Positions 17,298 through 30,500 of a DNA stretch of 64,000 bases are shown in pieces. Every line of letters begins with the position of its first letter. Within the stretch, counting starts at the first letter, position 1. The notes below the pieces were generated by a model. It was not told where the DNA came from and made no database searches. It worked only from the letters and a program-made list of their open reading frames with translations. Position numbers and translations under genes: made by a program. The stretch is taken from NCBI GenBank assembly GCA_905250075.1, contig CAJNOP010000305.1, positions 1-64,000 on the forward strand, given 5' to 3'. Origin of the DNA: Rotaria sp. Silwood1. Taxonomy: Eukaryota > Rotifera > Eurotatoria > Philodinida > Philodinidae.

Positions 17298-18172
17298 ATT
17301 ATTTATTTGTTATTTACAAAAACAAAAAACAAAAACAAAACATTTCTTTTTTCAAATAATTAATTCGAAAGATTTTCTCAGTACTTTTCTTTTCTTTTTT
17401 TTTCTTTTCTGTATTAAATAAATTAAATAGAAATAATATTTATTATTTAATAGAATATTAATATTATACATTCAATCAGATTAATTCAAATCATTTTTTT
17501 ATTTATTCAACAGCTCCTCCTTCTTCTTTTTGAATTACAATTCTAACAACACTAGTTATTTGACATTTTCAAATATTTATTACAATTATATATCTTTAAT
17601 AACACAGATTATATTCAGATGTTAAACTAGTTATAATATAATCGTGTTGTTGTTGTTCTTTTTAAATATCGAACATATAAATAATATCTTGTCTGTTATA
17701 TTCAACGATAATTCAACATAATCAAATAGTTTCATTGTTTAAATTAATTTCTAAAAGAGTTCTTAATAAAATATGTTCAGTTATTTTAAAAAAATTTTAT
17801 TCGATTTTTAATTAATTAAAACATTAAATATAATTATTATTATAAATTAACTTTAAATAAATTATAATTGAAATTGAAAAGTAATTTTGTTTGAAAACAA
17901 AAAAAGAAAGAGAAGAATTCGATGATAACATTCTATATGAAATTTCGATTATTCTTAGATTTTCAAATCGAATAATATTCTATGTGTTAATGTAAGATAT
18001 TCATTTGAATGAAGGTTAAAACTATTTCAAAATAGAAGATTATATTTTAAGTGAAATAAATTTATATTGAATTTTGTAAATATGCACGTTTTATTTTGAT
18101 TATTATTTAATAGAACGATCTGCCCACGTAACGGTACACCACAGTAATTTTTATAAAGATTTTAACGGATGA
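17298..18172. other. Intergenic after Pax gene
   Basis: AT-rich 3' flank with A- and T-runs. No gene, RNA or clear repeat is visible. Confidence 0.5.
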
Positions 18173-21141
18173 CCAAGGACGTGACGGAATCACCGTCTGA
18201 TGGTCAAGTTTTTGTAAGAAAACATTGACATTACAGTCCAAATTTCTTATTTTTAACTCAGAATATTTTTCGATCAACCATAGTCGACTGTTTTTATTAT
18301 TTTTATCTTCTCTTATTTAATACTTTGGTATAATTACGAGCACGTGATTTTTACAGCTGTTACATGTAAGTACAAGTGTAATTGTTTACGGTAGAAGAAG
18401 AGAATAAAATGTTAGACCAACATCACTATTTTAAACGATTTTTTTTCCTATTCATTCTATTGTGCACTTTCTCTAGCACGTGGCCGTTAAATAGCCCAAA
18501 TGTTGATTTTCTCTGACTATCTTTTGTAAGTTTTTAGATAATTTTAGTTGTTTTTTCTAACAATGCAATTGACAGCAGCAGAAAGAGCAAAAAATTATTG
18601 TGTGATTGATTAAAACAAAAGAAAAACAAATATATTAATTTTAAACGAAAAGACTGCGAATGGAAAGCTCGAAAAAGAGCTTTAATGAACATCAAAGAAA
18701 AAGAAGAACTCCTTGACCGTCATCGAATAGCTCAACGACGGTATCGTCAAAAAATTAAAAGACGAAAATGATTATATAATGCAGCCTAGATAGTTGGAAT
18801 TAAAATTTTTTTATGTTATTATAACATTTTTCTCATTCAATTCTTCATATCGCAAACAAACTCTTGCTAAAGCTGTGAAGAAAGTTTTACAAGCATTGCC
18901 TAATGATCCAAATAAATGACATCAGGTTCTGAAATGTATTGGGCAGGATATAGGATTGTTACCAAAACCAATATTTGAACGAACACAAGCAAACATATAT
19001 GAAGCTGTTGGGAGAAGAGTTCATGATTTTTTATAAAAAGGATAGTATTTCCTGGCAAGCACCTGGAAAACGTGACTATTCAACCATCTGAGAAAATGGT
19101 ATTCGTGTTCAACATCAAAAAACGGTTTTTATTATACGACATTCGAGAGATTCATCAATTGTTTATTCAAGAACATCAAGGTATGAGCAAGTATTTTTTA
19201 CTGAAAAAAATCTGATAAGTATAAGAATACAAAGTTATATTGTGTTTTTATAAGTTAAAAATAAAATTCGAGAAAAATTAAATCTTCGGTTTTTCCTCTG
19301 TCTGCATCTTTCAGAGACAGCCATTATATTTTACCTTTTATCGTTTTTATATTCCTTTAGATACATCGATTAGTCGATCATCATTTGATAAACTTCGATC
19401 AAAATATATTTTACCAAAGAAGACTTTAGCACATCGAATATGGGGTTTGTGTCACTCATGAAATGTGAATCTGTTATTGAAAGTGTTGTCAAAAGAAGTA
19501 CCAGGTTTAAAAAATAATTTAAATGAATTTTTATGTAAAATGGTATGTGATAAATCAGAAGAATCTTGTATGATGTTGTGCTGCGATACCTGTGCAAAAA
19601 ATTTCAAACAGCATATTATAAAGAAGATAATTGATAAAAAAAAATAATCAATTGGTTTCAATGGACAAATCTCTATGGGTGAGTGGTGAAACAAGAATTC
19701 TCTGGTAAGAATAAGTCTAGACTATAATTACAATAGCAATAAATATGTTTTAATTGATTTCATACTTATTACTTTAGGATCAGTATCGAAATGTGTTAAG
19801 TAATTAAAATATAAGGCACCACAACATTTGTGGCTTGTATACATTAAAAGAAAACAAAGCTGCTATTTTGAATATATTAAAAATAATGCAACTGATTAAA
19901 CTGTTATCTGTCAAGTAGATTATGTAGAAAATTTTTCCATTGATAATCAAAATCAAATACAATTTGCACATTGGCACAAAAAGATATTTATCTATTTTCA
20001 CTGCTTATACTTGAATGGAAGACAGTGTTACTGAAGGTCAATCATTTGGATTAGCATCAAACTCTCTGAAGCATGATAAATCTTCAATAATTACATGTTT
20101 ACAAATTATTGTTGATGAAATTGTTAGTATGATGTCTGATGTACAAGAAATTATTCTTTTTCTCCGACAATGCATCCAGCCAGTTTAAAAATTGTTACAT
20201 CATTAGTTATTTAACAAATATGACGGATATAATGAATATTGATTTTAGTCGGGATTAGTTTGCCTCATCCCACGGAAAACGAGTCATGGATGGCATTGGT
20301 GGAACTTTGAAAAGGCTTGTATGGTTGGAAATAATGGCAGGAAGTCGATGCTCATCTGCTGAAGATTTTGTTAAAATATGTCATCAAAAGACAAAAACAA
20401 TATCTGTTATTTTTGTAAAACAGGCACAATTAGATGCAACAAAGTCAATGCTGGAAAAAAAATCTTTTTGGGAATTAGTAGTTTGCCTGATATTCGAAAA
20501 TAACATCACATTCAAGTTTTACATAAAAACGTAATTCAATATGCTCGTTATTCAACAAGTGAACATCAATATGTTTTTAGATTTTAGCGTTTATTTATTT
20601 GTATTTTATAGTTTTAGATTAGAAATTTTATATTATTAGAAAGCTATTTAAACTTATTTTCTTGGTTTTTCTCTTATCATGAAATACTAGTCTTTTAATT
20701 GTGAGGTAATACTATGCAACTTTCTGAAGAAAATAAAAGCTAAAAAAACATCATCATTTCTTGAATGGGATTCCGTCACAACGATTTTTTGTACCTAAAA
20801 TATTAGTATTACACTTTTTTCCAGCTTTCTTTTTTTCTACACACAGCTCGTCATTTGAGCTATAACTTCTCTAGAGAGAGTTTTTTCATTACATTTACGA
20901 GTGAGCTACTCTTTTTCATTCTTTGAGTAACAGTCAAAATTCAAGTCTATTTTTGATGATTTCGTCACGTGCATACAGGTCAATCCTAAAGTAAACAACG
21001 AAACTTGAAATTTTATGAAACTTTCAGGATATGTAGGAAAATTCGACTTACATAATATGTGAGTATTTCAGTCTTATTCAGCTTCATTTCGTGGAGATAG
21101 GAAAACAGCAAGGTGAAAAAATGTGATTCCGTCACGCTTGG
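18173..21141 (+). mobile_element. Decayed DNA transposon with GTGACGGAATCAC termini
   Basis: The left terminus CCAAGGACGTGACGGAATC at 18173 is mirrored on the right by GATTCCGTCACGCTTGG ending at 21141. A further copy of GGATTCCGTCAC sits inside the right end at 20768. Between them lies a broken transposase-like gene. The element is about 3.0 kb. I could not identify a target-site duplication and do not assign a superfamily. Confidence 0.6.
18563..20534 (+). pseudogene. Degenerate transposon-encoded protein (unassigned family)
   Basis: Reading frames broken by many stops and shifts, but successive blocks are protein-like and in one direction. They are: MQLTAAERAKNYC with a following Lys/Arg-rich region (18660-18770); a block around KKVLQALPNDPNK (18880); a middle block with cysteines around CMMLCCDTCAKNF (19465-19647); and a C-terminal block SHGKRVMDGIGGTLKRLVW (20270-20330) continuing to 20534. 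This order (basic N-terminus, Cys-rich centre, SHGKxxxDGIGGTxKR) is one I know from unnamed multi-copy genes in invertebrate genomes such as Hydra and aphids. The enzymatic class is not something I can state. No intact copy can be read here. Confidence 0.65.
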
Positions 21142-21440
21142 ACAGGCCAAGAAATAATTATTTAATAGAAATAAAATGTTTATCAATAATTCGATAAAGC
21201 AATTTATTTCAAGTTACTTCAGTATTTCGAATGAATATCACCCCTTGAATAAGCAAGACATTTTAACAAATATATTATCCATTAACAGCTTACCAAAAAT
21301 TCTTCGATTTGATTGTTTTGTCATTAAATAGCTGTTTAGAAAAAAAAACTGATCATTAAATTGAAAGTTGAATAAAATCATTGATTTATTGAAATAGTAT
21401 ACTTACTTAATCGATACATTATCCTGTATAATGGCAAACA

Positions 21441-21718
21441 TGTCAAACTTGAAAGTTGACTTTAACTATTTAATTATTCAAGTATTCAATAATGCAATTA
21501 TTGCTGGTGGAGACTCATATGAGAGAAGCGTTTTTCTCGCCTAACTGACATATTATATTAGCGTCGCAACATGGAGACTCGAAGCGCTCGACAAAAAGTC
21601 GAGACTCATGTACATCTCCGTGTACACAGTATTTTCAGCATCCGAAGTGATGCCTATACCATCATCTTTGAATAGTTGAATACTTAAATAGTTGAATGGA
21701 ACTTTGAAGTTTGAGGCA
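21441..21718. mobile_element. Small MITE, GTCAAACTTGAAAGTTG family, copy 1
   Basis: The left arm (21441-21490) starts TGTCAAACTTGAAAGTTGAC. The right arm (21664-21718), in reverse complement, reads CCTCAAACTTCAAAGTTCC and then TCAACTATTTAAGTATTCAA, as on the left. There is no coding capacity. Related sequences occur at 29174 (one arm) and 39396-39592. Confidence 0.65.
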
Positions 21719-22113
21719 ACTGAAATAATAATCAATACTTTAAAAATAGAAATCAAAACTAAGAATTAATGACAAATTAATAAAATAAACTTTGAAATAT
21801 TTTCTTATTGAATTAAATTAGAAAAACTAAAATGAAAACTTAATAAATAATCTTTAAATATAGTTAAGAAATATTTCAAATGATAAATAATAAATATCTA
21901 TTTATTTATTCTATGTTATGTTAAACGCTTATTTTTGCAAGTTTTATTTTTTAAAAATAATTTATTTAAATATGAGAATTAAATATATTATTCTAAAAGA
22001 ATTCAATGAATATATGTTTATTAAATAAAATAAAATAAAATTTGAATTTATTTTCATTCGTATGATATATAAAAATTGTAAAAGATGTTTAGTTTAAAAT
22101 CATTTATTTATAT

Positions 22114-22204
22114 CCGAACTTAGCTCAGCTGGCAGAGCGGTAGGCTGTAATGGATATTTATCATAGAAACCTATAGGTCCCCAGTTCAAATCTGGGAGTT
22201 CGGA
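22114..22204 (+). tRNA. tRNA-Tyr (GUA) with 18-nt intron
   Basis: The acceptor stem pairs CCGAACT with AGTTCGG and leaves A as discriminator, the normal C1-G72/A73 of eukaryotic tRNA-Tyr. The D arm is GCTC...GAGC with AGCTGGCA in the loop. The anticodon stem pairs GTAGG with CCTAT, and the loop is CTGTAA, giving anticodon GTA at 22147-22149. An 18-nt intron (22151-22168) sits one base 3' of the anticodon, the canonical position. The T arm is CCCAG TTCAAAT CTGGG. A run of T (22210-22217) follows as a Pol III terminator. Confidence 0.96.
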
Positions 22205-22217
22205 TTCCGTTTTTTTT

Positions 22218-22906
22218 GTTTCCTTTGCAATTAAATATTTCGAAGTGTTCTATTTTAATTTTTTTTGTTTTATAAAATACAAGAAAATATTAAATTGATT
22301 TGAAAAAAAATACCAAACAAATCAATTTAAATGAAATAATTAAATGAATTTGTTTGAGTTTAAAATGAATATATTTAGTTATTCGATTAGATATCATATG
22401 TTACTAAATATTCATCATTTTAATCATAAAACTTTGTTATTTAAAAGAAAAAATAAATTGTATTAATACGATAATATAGAATTAAAGAAACAAAAGTAAG
22501 AACATATCTATTGATGTATGTGTATTTTTCATTGATTAATATAATTGTATTCATTTTCAATGTCAATATATATATTTTTTTTTGACAATTTAAAGATAAA
22601 TTATTTCTAATAAATTCTTATTATAAACAAATAATAAAAATAATATATGATTGATAGAATATATCAATTTATTCAAATAATAATAACTATTTTTATATTT
22701 ATTTATTTATTTATTTATTTATCAATAATAAAAGAAATATTCATCAAATATTTTATTCTGAATATAAATGTTTGATATAGAAAGAGAATTTTTTTATTTA
22801 AGAATATTTTTATATGAGATTAAAAAAAAAAGAAGAAAAAGAAAAAGAAAAAAAACCTAGATTAATATGAAAATAAAGTCAATTAAATAATAATAATCGA
22901 ATAATT
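22218..22906. other. AT-rich spacer between tRNA and ankyrin gene
   Basis: About 690 bp of AT-rich sequence with TTTA repeats (22698-22722). It holds the 3' flank of the minus-strand ankyrin gene. Nothing else is seen. Confidence 0.5.
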
Positions 22907-24065
22907 TTATTTTTTTTGAATAATAGCTTTGCATTCTTCTGCTTCTCTTTCATCACAAAGAGCAGCTGCATCTTTTCCTTCATTATTTTTAATTGTTAAA
23001 TCAGCATTAGCTGATACAAGTGATTTAAGAATTCGAGGTTTATTGAAAAAACAAGCAACCATTGCTGGACTATTTCCTCGTTGATCTTTACTATTAACAT
23101 CTAAACCAGCTTTAATTAATAAATCAATACATTCTGGAGTATCAACCATAGCTGTTAACAAACAAAAAAGACATAAATAAATAAATAAATAAAATAAATA
23201 TTAAAACAAACCAGCAGCAGCAAAATGTAAAATAGTTCCACCATTATCATTTTTAACATCAATTTTTGTTTTCGGATATTCAAGTAATTTTTTCAAAATA
23301 TTATCTCGATTTTGTCTTGCAGCAATACTAACTGCTCTTTCACCCATAAAAACAACATTTGGATCAGCATTAGCTTCAATTAATGCATCTAAACATTGTG
23401 GACGATCATTTATTGCAACTCTATTAAGACAAAAACAAAAAAAAACTTGATATTATTTGAAAGAATTGGTTTTTTTTTGTAAATTGATATCATACTTGTG
23501 AATAGGTGCTAATTGAAGTTTATCAACATGATTAACATCAGCACCTTTTTTAACTAGAGTTCGAATAAGTTGTGCACGTTCAGTTTCAGTTATTGTTTGA
23601 CCTTTATATGGACCATCAACAAGTATATGAATTGCTGTTAAATTATGTTCACTTTCACATTCATTTGGATTAGCACCACTCTATATATCGAAAATATTTA
23701 ATAGAATAATTTAATTTAATATAAATAATATATTTACATCAATTAAATATTGAATTGTATCATAATCTCCTTCAAAACATGCTATTATTAATGTTGTTAC
23801 TTTTGCTCGTGCTTCTCCAGTTTTATCATCATACATATTAATTAAACCATTAGGTGAACATTTACTAACTGCTTCCTTTAATTTAGCCAATTTTTCTTCC
23901 CGATTTTTATTTGATCGATCCATCGTCCATAATGCTTTTAAACGATCATCATGTTTATCATAGAATGGATGATTTTGACGACTTTTTTTTTATTAAAATA
24001 ATCAAATAGTTAACGAATAGTTTTTAATTATAATATATTAAACAAAATAAAAATACAAACCTCAT
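22907..24065 (-). CDS. Ankyrin-repeat protein
   Basis: A 295-aa protein in five minus-strand exons that join in frame: 24065-24061 (only ATGAG), 23981-23738, 23680-23496, 23420-23212, 23151-22907. Introns are GT-AG and short (59-79 nt). Ankyrin-type helical repeats are visible: TLIIACFEGDYDTIQYLID, TLVKKGADVNHVDKLQLAPIH, ALIEANADPN, TILHFAAA, LLIKAGLDVNSKDQRGNSPA, SLVSANADLTIKNNEGKDAA. No catalytic or membrane domain is seen, so the protein is probably a cytosolic binding protein; its partner is unknown. The 5-nt first coding exon is unusual and is the weakest part of the model. An alternative is to start at the in-frame ATG at 23923, which loses 20 residues. Confidence 0.85.
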
Positions 24066-26644
24066 TTTTTGACTAAAAACGTTTGTTTTTTTTTATAAAT
24101 ATATTTATTCGAATAAGTTAAATAATATGTTATCTATCTCTTTATAAACATTTATATATATATATATATGTATGTATATATACAGAATAAAAACAAAATC
24201 GTTGTTGCATGACATTCATTAGATAGAAAACAAGGTAAACGATGCGATTATTCAAGATCAATCTTTAATGTATATGTGTGTGTGTGTGTGTTTTTCTTAT
24301 TTTTCTCTTGGTGTTTCATATATTATTCATATATGACAACATATTAATAGTTATTTTTTATTTTTGCTTTACCTTGAAGAATATTTCTGTTAGTCACAAT
24401 ATAATTATCAAAGGGAGATAAACAAACTCATTTGAATTCTTCAATATCACATATAATATATATAATGAATAATAAATGATTTTATATGATTGTTTTCATT
24501 ATTCACAATTACTAATCGTTTTAATATGGGAAATAAATTTATTTTTATCGTTTGTTTTTGTTTTTTGATACAATCGTCATTTCATTTTTTTTCTTATTTA
24601 TTCTTATCAAATCAAATTAAATCAAATTAAATTCGATTTATCGATTTGAAAATTTTTCTGATGAATAAACATTAAAATAAATCGTTGGTTTGTTTTGTTT
24701 TTGTTCGATTACAATTGAATACTTGAATAAGAATATATACGTTTATTAGATATATTTTATCTTCGATTCACTTTAGAAAATAAATCTTTAAGTTTTTATT
24801 ATTTTTAATTTCATAAGAATATTTCAACAATTTGATTAACATAAATATATGATTAATAATATATTTATATCGTATATATATATTCTCTAGAAATCTATCA
24901 ATATAATTGAAAAATCTAAAATCATTTTTTTTGTTTAATATATTATACTATATAGAGGAGAAACCTAGAATAAATATAAACAATTATACAAATAATAAAA
25001 CAAATTTATATAAATCGGTCACTATTGATATTGATCATAAATAAGGATTGTTCGATCTTGAATTATTTAATAAGTGAAAATGATTATGATAAGAAATTCT
25101 TTAATTATTTTGTTACTTTTTCAATTGTTAATAGATTTTAATAATGAGTTAATATTAATATATTATTATAATAAAAAAAATAAATATTATTTGAAAATTG
25201 AACATAAATAAATGAAATATAATTAATTGTAAATAATTGAATAGATTTAAATATTAGTTTTTCAAATGAATTTATTTATTTAACAAGTGAACAAAAACAA
25301 ACAATTAAATTAATTAGAAATTAAAATTAAATCATTTTTAATATTAATTTATTCTATTTAAAAAAATATTATTTAGAAAATAAAATCTTGAATATAAATA
25401 TTCTACTAATAATCAATGAATTTTATCAATAGATATAAATTTTATTCGATATTGAATATAGTGAAAAATAAAACTGATATTTAACCCATAGGAAATTAAT
25501 CAACTGATTATTTTAGATTTATTTAAAAATAATAGAAGCTTTTTATATAGATAGATAAGATATTATGGCCATATTTTCAAAACTTTTATTCAATTTCATT
25601 AAGAAAAAAAGAAAACAAGTGATACTTTATTGAAATAACTATCGACTATAAACAGATCATTCACTAATATTACATTTATCGAATAATCAATATTGATATA
25701 ATAATCAAAAGTAATTTGTCTGAATATATATAGATATATCTCTTTCTATTAAATAGAAATCTTATTATCAATATATAAGAGAGAATTCCTGTGTAAATAA
25801 ACGGTTATCAAGATGATTTTTTTCAGCTCGATATGGAACTCTTGACTGTTAAAAAGTTTAGGTTAGTTGAAAATATTTGATTGATAGTCGAGAAAAATAT
25901 TATTTAAATGCGTTTATTTTTTCAAATAATATTATTTAATTAGATTTGAAAGATATTTATTTCAAAGGTGTTATTTACCATTAATTTTATTATAAATAAA
26001 GATTCATTTTTTTCGACGATAATTTCTTTTTCTTTTTTTGTCAATATCGATAGTCAACCTATATTTGATAAAGTCATTCGATATATATTCACTTGAAGAT
26101 AATCATTTTTGTTATAAATTATTTATATTCAATATTTTATAAGAAATCTAATAAAATATATATTATATTGATTATAATATATATGGTTTAATTTTGATAG
26201 AAATATTTCTAATATTTAGAATTAAATTAAAGTAAATTAATTTAATTTATTCGAAAAAACAAAACAAAACAACATATCTATTTAATATATAAATTTATTT
26301 TTATTAACAATAATGAATTTATTAAAATAAATTTCGTTGACTTATTGAATGATTTAATAGTCAACAACTTATAAAATATATCTTTATTATTAAACGTTTT
26401 CAAATATTTATCATTAATTAAATAAATTAAAAATATCCTAGAGAAACATTATTTGACAAATATATGTTTTAGTTTTAGTTAAGTTAAACAATTTAATTGA
26501 TCAATATATTCAATTGATAATAAGTCTTTCGAGAGATTTTTCATATTGAATTTAAATAAATCATATTTTATCATATTATATTTACATTTTTATTTAACAT
26601 AATTCATAAACAAAAACAAACAAAAAACATTTCAATCTATTCGA
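24066..26644. other. AT-rich intergenic region
   Basis: About 2.6 kb without open frames. It contains TA repeat (24156-24182), TG repeat (24275-24291) and long AAT/TTA-rich stretches. The right side of the ankyrin gene start presumably includes its promoter. No gene is seen. Confidence 0.5.
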
Positions 26645-26648
26645 TTAA

Positions 26649-27540
26649 GGGGGCCCCCCCCCCTCAGAAAATCCAATTTTTCGGAGATGAGTCGAAATTG
26701 AAGTTTTATCATAGGAAGATGCACTGAAGTCTCCTCTTTCAGAATATCTATGTTTTATCGAAAAATGAATTGACTTTGACGAACTTTTCGTCTAAAACTT
26801 TGCTCCTACTATCATATTTTTCGAGAAATTTTCATGGGGTTTTTTCAAGGTTTTTCGACTTTTTAGGCTGCTTTCTCTTTGCATCATCATTTCGTGAAGT
26901 TTTTTTATATACTAATCACTAAGAGGCTATCAACACTTAATATTAAGATCACACATTTATAGCCTGTCTTGAACATTGATATATAAATCAGGTGATTTTC
27001 GGAAAAATCGACTTCTAATACTTATTTTTCGTTTTTCTCAAAATCAATTTTTTCGAGTTTACCGTTTACGCGGGCAAGTATTTCTCAATAACGACTCAAT
27101 ATAGAAGCGATAATTTTTTTTTGTTGAATAGAGGACAGTTAGGGCTAGATCCTCACGATCTCCGATTTTTGAATTTCTCTTTTATTGAAATAAAAAACTA
27201 AGATATTTCAGTTTGATGAGCGCTTTGAATTTGCACATGTGACGAAAAAAGTGTTTTTAAAAATCAAATAAAGGGAAATTTAAAAATCGGAGATCGTGAG
27301 GATCTAGCCCTAAGGTCACTCTACAATTTAAAAACCAGCCCGACATGATTACATAGTAACCCCATTGTGAAATCCTTGCCCGCGTAACGGGTAATGAATT
27401 CACTAGAACTTGTGTATAAGTTTGAGATTTGGGGGAGATATTTTAACCATAATCTATTCTAACCAAGACTAACATTCTCTGAAATTTTGGTTGAAATCGG
27501 ATGAGAAAATAACAAAGTTCGTTTCTGAGGGGGGGCCCCC
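26649..27540. mobile_element. TTAA-flanked non-autonomous element with G/C homopolymer ends
   Basis: TTAA at 26645-26648 and 27541-27544 flanks an 892-bp element. Its ends are mirror images: GGGGGCCCCCC then CTCAGAAA on the left, TTTCTGAG then GGGCCCCC on the right. An exact TTAA duplication is the hallmark of piggyBac-type insertion, so a piggyBac-related MITE is the best guess. Inside, 27061-27190 is inverted-repeated at 27262-27394 (TTACGCGGGCAAG; GGGCTAGATCCTCACGATC), forming an internal hairpin. No protein-coding frame exists. Confidence 0.75.
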
Positions 27541-27544
27541 TTAA

Positions 27545-30500
27545 TTTAATAAATATATATTGAAAATTTTAAAACATAATATATTATATAGAATGTCATT
27601 GTTATTAATCTCTTTAATAAATTAATAAAAAAATAATCTTGTTTTTGTTTTGTTGAGTAATTAACTAAATATATTTATTTATTTCTATATAAGATATTAA
27701 AATCTATCTTTGAAAAATAATTTTATTTAATAAAACATTCAAAATCTAATATAATCTTCAATAAAAAAGTGAAAGATAATATTTATCTTAAATAAATTTA
27801 TTTTATCTATAACGAATAAATTAATTGACATTTATTATTGATTAATGTTATTTGATTTTTTTCTTATAGATTTCTTTATCAAAAAAAATATTTATTTTAT
27901 TTATTAAATAATATTGTTAACATTTACATTATATATTAATTTAATTTAATAAAAATAATCTAAAAAATATTTATTCTTCTATCAATAATATATTAAATCT
28001 CCTATAAATAAGACGATATTTAATTGATTTATTAATATTATAAACAATTTTAAGAAATTCAATCAATAAATATTATAAAATCGAACAGTTAAGAATCATT
28101 GTCATAGATTTATTTTAGCTAATCTTTAAGATATTATTCGATTATCATTATAAATAAAATCAAATCGATCTATTTTCTAAAGTAGCACTTTTTTTGTTTA
28201 ATGAATATGAGCGCGCTAATTTTAAACTGATATATTCATATTAAATATTAAAATGTTCGAGATAAATATTAATTGGTTATGTTTTATAATTCTATAATGC
28301 AATTATAGAATCATCATCAATAATAAATATAATCAAATAATGATAAATTTTATTTCATTTATACTAAACTAAAAAACTAAACACATATCATAAAAAGAAA
28401 ATTTTTCAAATTCGTTTTATTTTAATATGATTAATATTAATTTCGTATGAATTGACAATATGTCAGTAAAATATAATTCAATATTTAAATAAAATGGTAT
28501 AAAATCAATCAAATTAATAAACAGATTTGTGATCATCTCTATTTACTTTCGTTTATTCTATGATTAAATCTAAAATAACTAAAATGTTTTCGTTTCAATC
28601 ATAGAAATGATCATTTGAAACTACTAACTATCATCAATATGAGAAATGGAACCTTATCATTATCTTAATAATTATCATAAATTCACATATTATATCCAAC
28701 TCAATATGAAAGATTTAATCGAATCGATTAATTCTGACAAATTATTTCATTGAATAATTAATTCAAATGAACATTTTTTTTAGAAAATTATTCAGTTTTT
28801 TTCCGTTATAGACTAAAATAATCGACACTTCATTATAAATGAACGTATTTTATCTTCAATATTTGAAAAATTGATTATATATTTCATTTTATTCCAGTTA
28901 ATAAACAATATTATTTTATAGAATATTTTAGATATTCATTTCACTAATAAACTTTTAACGTCAAAATAAAATTTTACTTATAAAAGTCTCCTAGATCGAA
29001 CAAGTATGAAAAAACATAAAAGTGAAGAAATTTATCAAGAAATATTTTCGATATGAATCTGATCGAATTTGAAATATCCAATATATATATATGTATCAAA
29101 ATTTGTAAAAAAATTTCCTTCGAGATTAATCTCAGTTATTGTTTTTTTCAATTGATTCGAGTTATTTCATACATGTCAAACTTGAAAGTTGAATTCATCT
29201 ATTCAATTTTTATATTTTTTATGAGACTGTTTTTTTCTAAGTTTTTTTTTGGAGTTGTTTTTTTTGTTACAAATGATATTAGCAAAGTTTTCGAAAATTT
29301 CAAGAGACCTTGAAATCAACAACAAAGGAAGTAAGATTGTGTTATACTGATCAATTTTGGATAGTTTTTTTCTTGAGAGTATGGAAGATAAGAATTTGTG
29401 AAAGTGTTCAAATTTTTTCCTGATGACAAAAACTTAATCTTACACTTGTCCAAATCACATATTCACAATTTATATATAATGAAAACACTTACAGTTTTCT
29501 TTTCTTTATTTAAAATATTTAGTGTTTCTTCAATAAGATGAACAAATAAACTAAATATTCTAAGAAAAAAACAACAACAACATTTTATTTAAATAAGTTA
29601 TTAAAATACTGTAACAGTGTGCATCTTCTCATTTTCTACACTGGTTTACAGGGAATGGAATTATCAACAGGTTAAGTTAAGATTTGATAGAAATTGTGTG
29701 TAGATGTAATTCTTGAATTAAACTCACATTCACACCCTCAAACATACACTAGATTTACCTTATTTTTCATAGCTTTGCTTCCTTTGTTCTATTTTTAGAA
29801 GGCCTTAGATATTTCAAATTTTAATATACTTAGATAAAGCGCTAATTAGTCGTTCTACCAATCTATGTGATTTTTGTTATATTTTATTCATGTTTCGTCA
29901 AATAATTTGATCAATACTAAAAATCACTGAATGAAAACATTTGCACGCAAGTATTTTCGATAAATCCATGTTATTAATGATCACAATTGAATTAAATAGT
30001 ATACTGCTATCCAGTTTAAACATCGAATAGAACTGATCCGAAGTCAAGTAGAAAATTCGTCTTTAATGCTAAAATTTGATCCATTTATATATATATGAAA
30101 AAAAAAATTTATATTATTTTAACAAAAATCATTTCCTCAACTGGACTTAAATCTGCCTAAAATAATATCGATTGACATTCTATATTCTTATTTAAGTCAC
30201 AGATAAAAGTTAAATTTTAAAACAATCAAAGCTTATTTGAACAATAGTAAAAATTTATGTATAAAAGAATTTGTACAACAAAATTTTCCACAAACAAGCA
30301 AAGTTTTTTAATGAAAACAAGCATTAATATCATTAAAAAAAAAACAAAATAAAAATCGTATAGAAGAAAGAATGGCCTATTATTATAGCTAAAAGTAAAG
30401 AGTTTCAGTTATACAATGAATAATAGCCTTCGACGAGAATACATCGGCTATGCGCTATGAAACTTATTTTTGATGAAAAAAAGCTTCTATTAGATTATTT

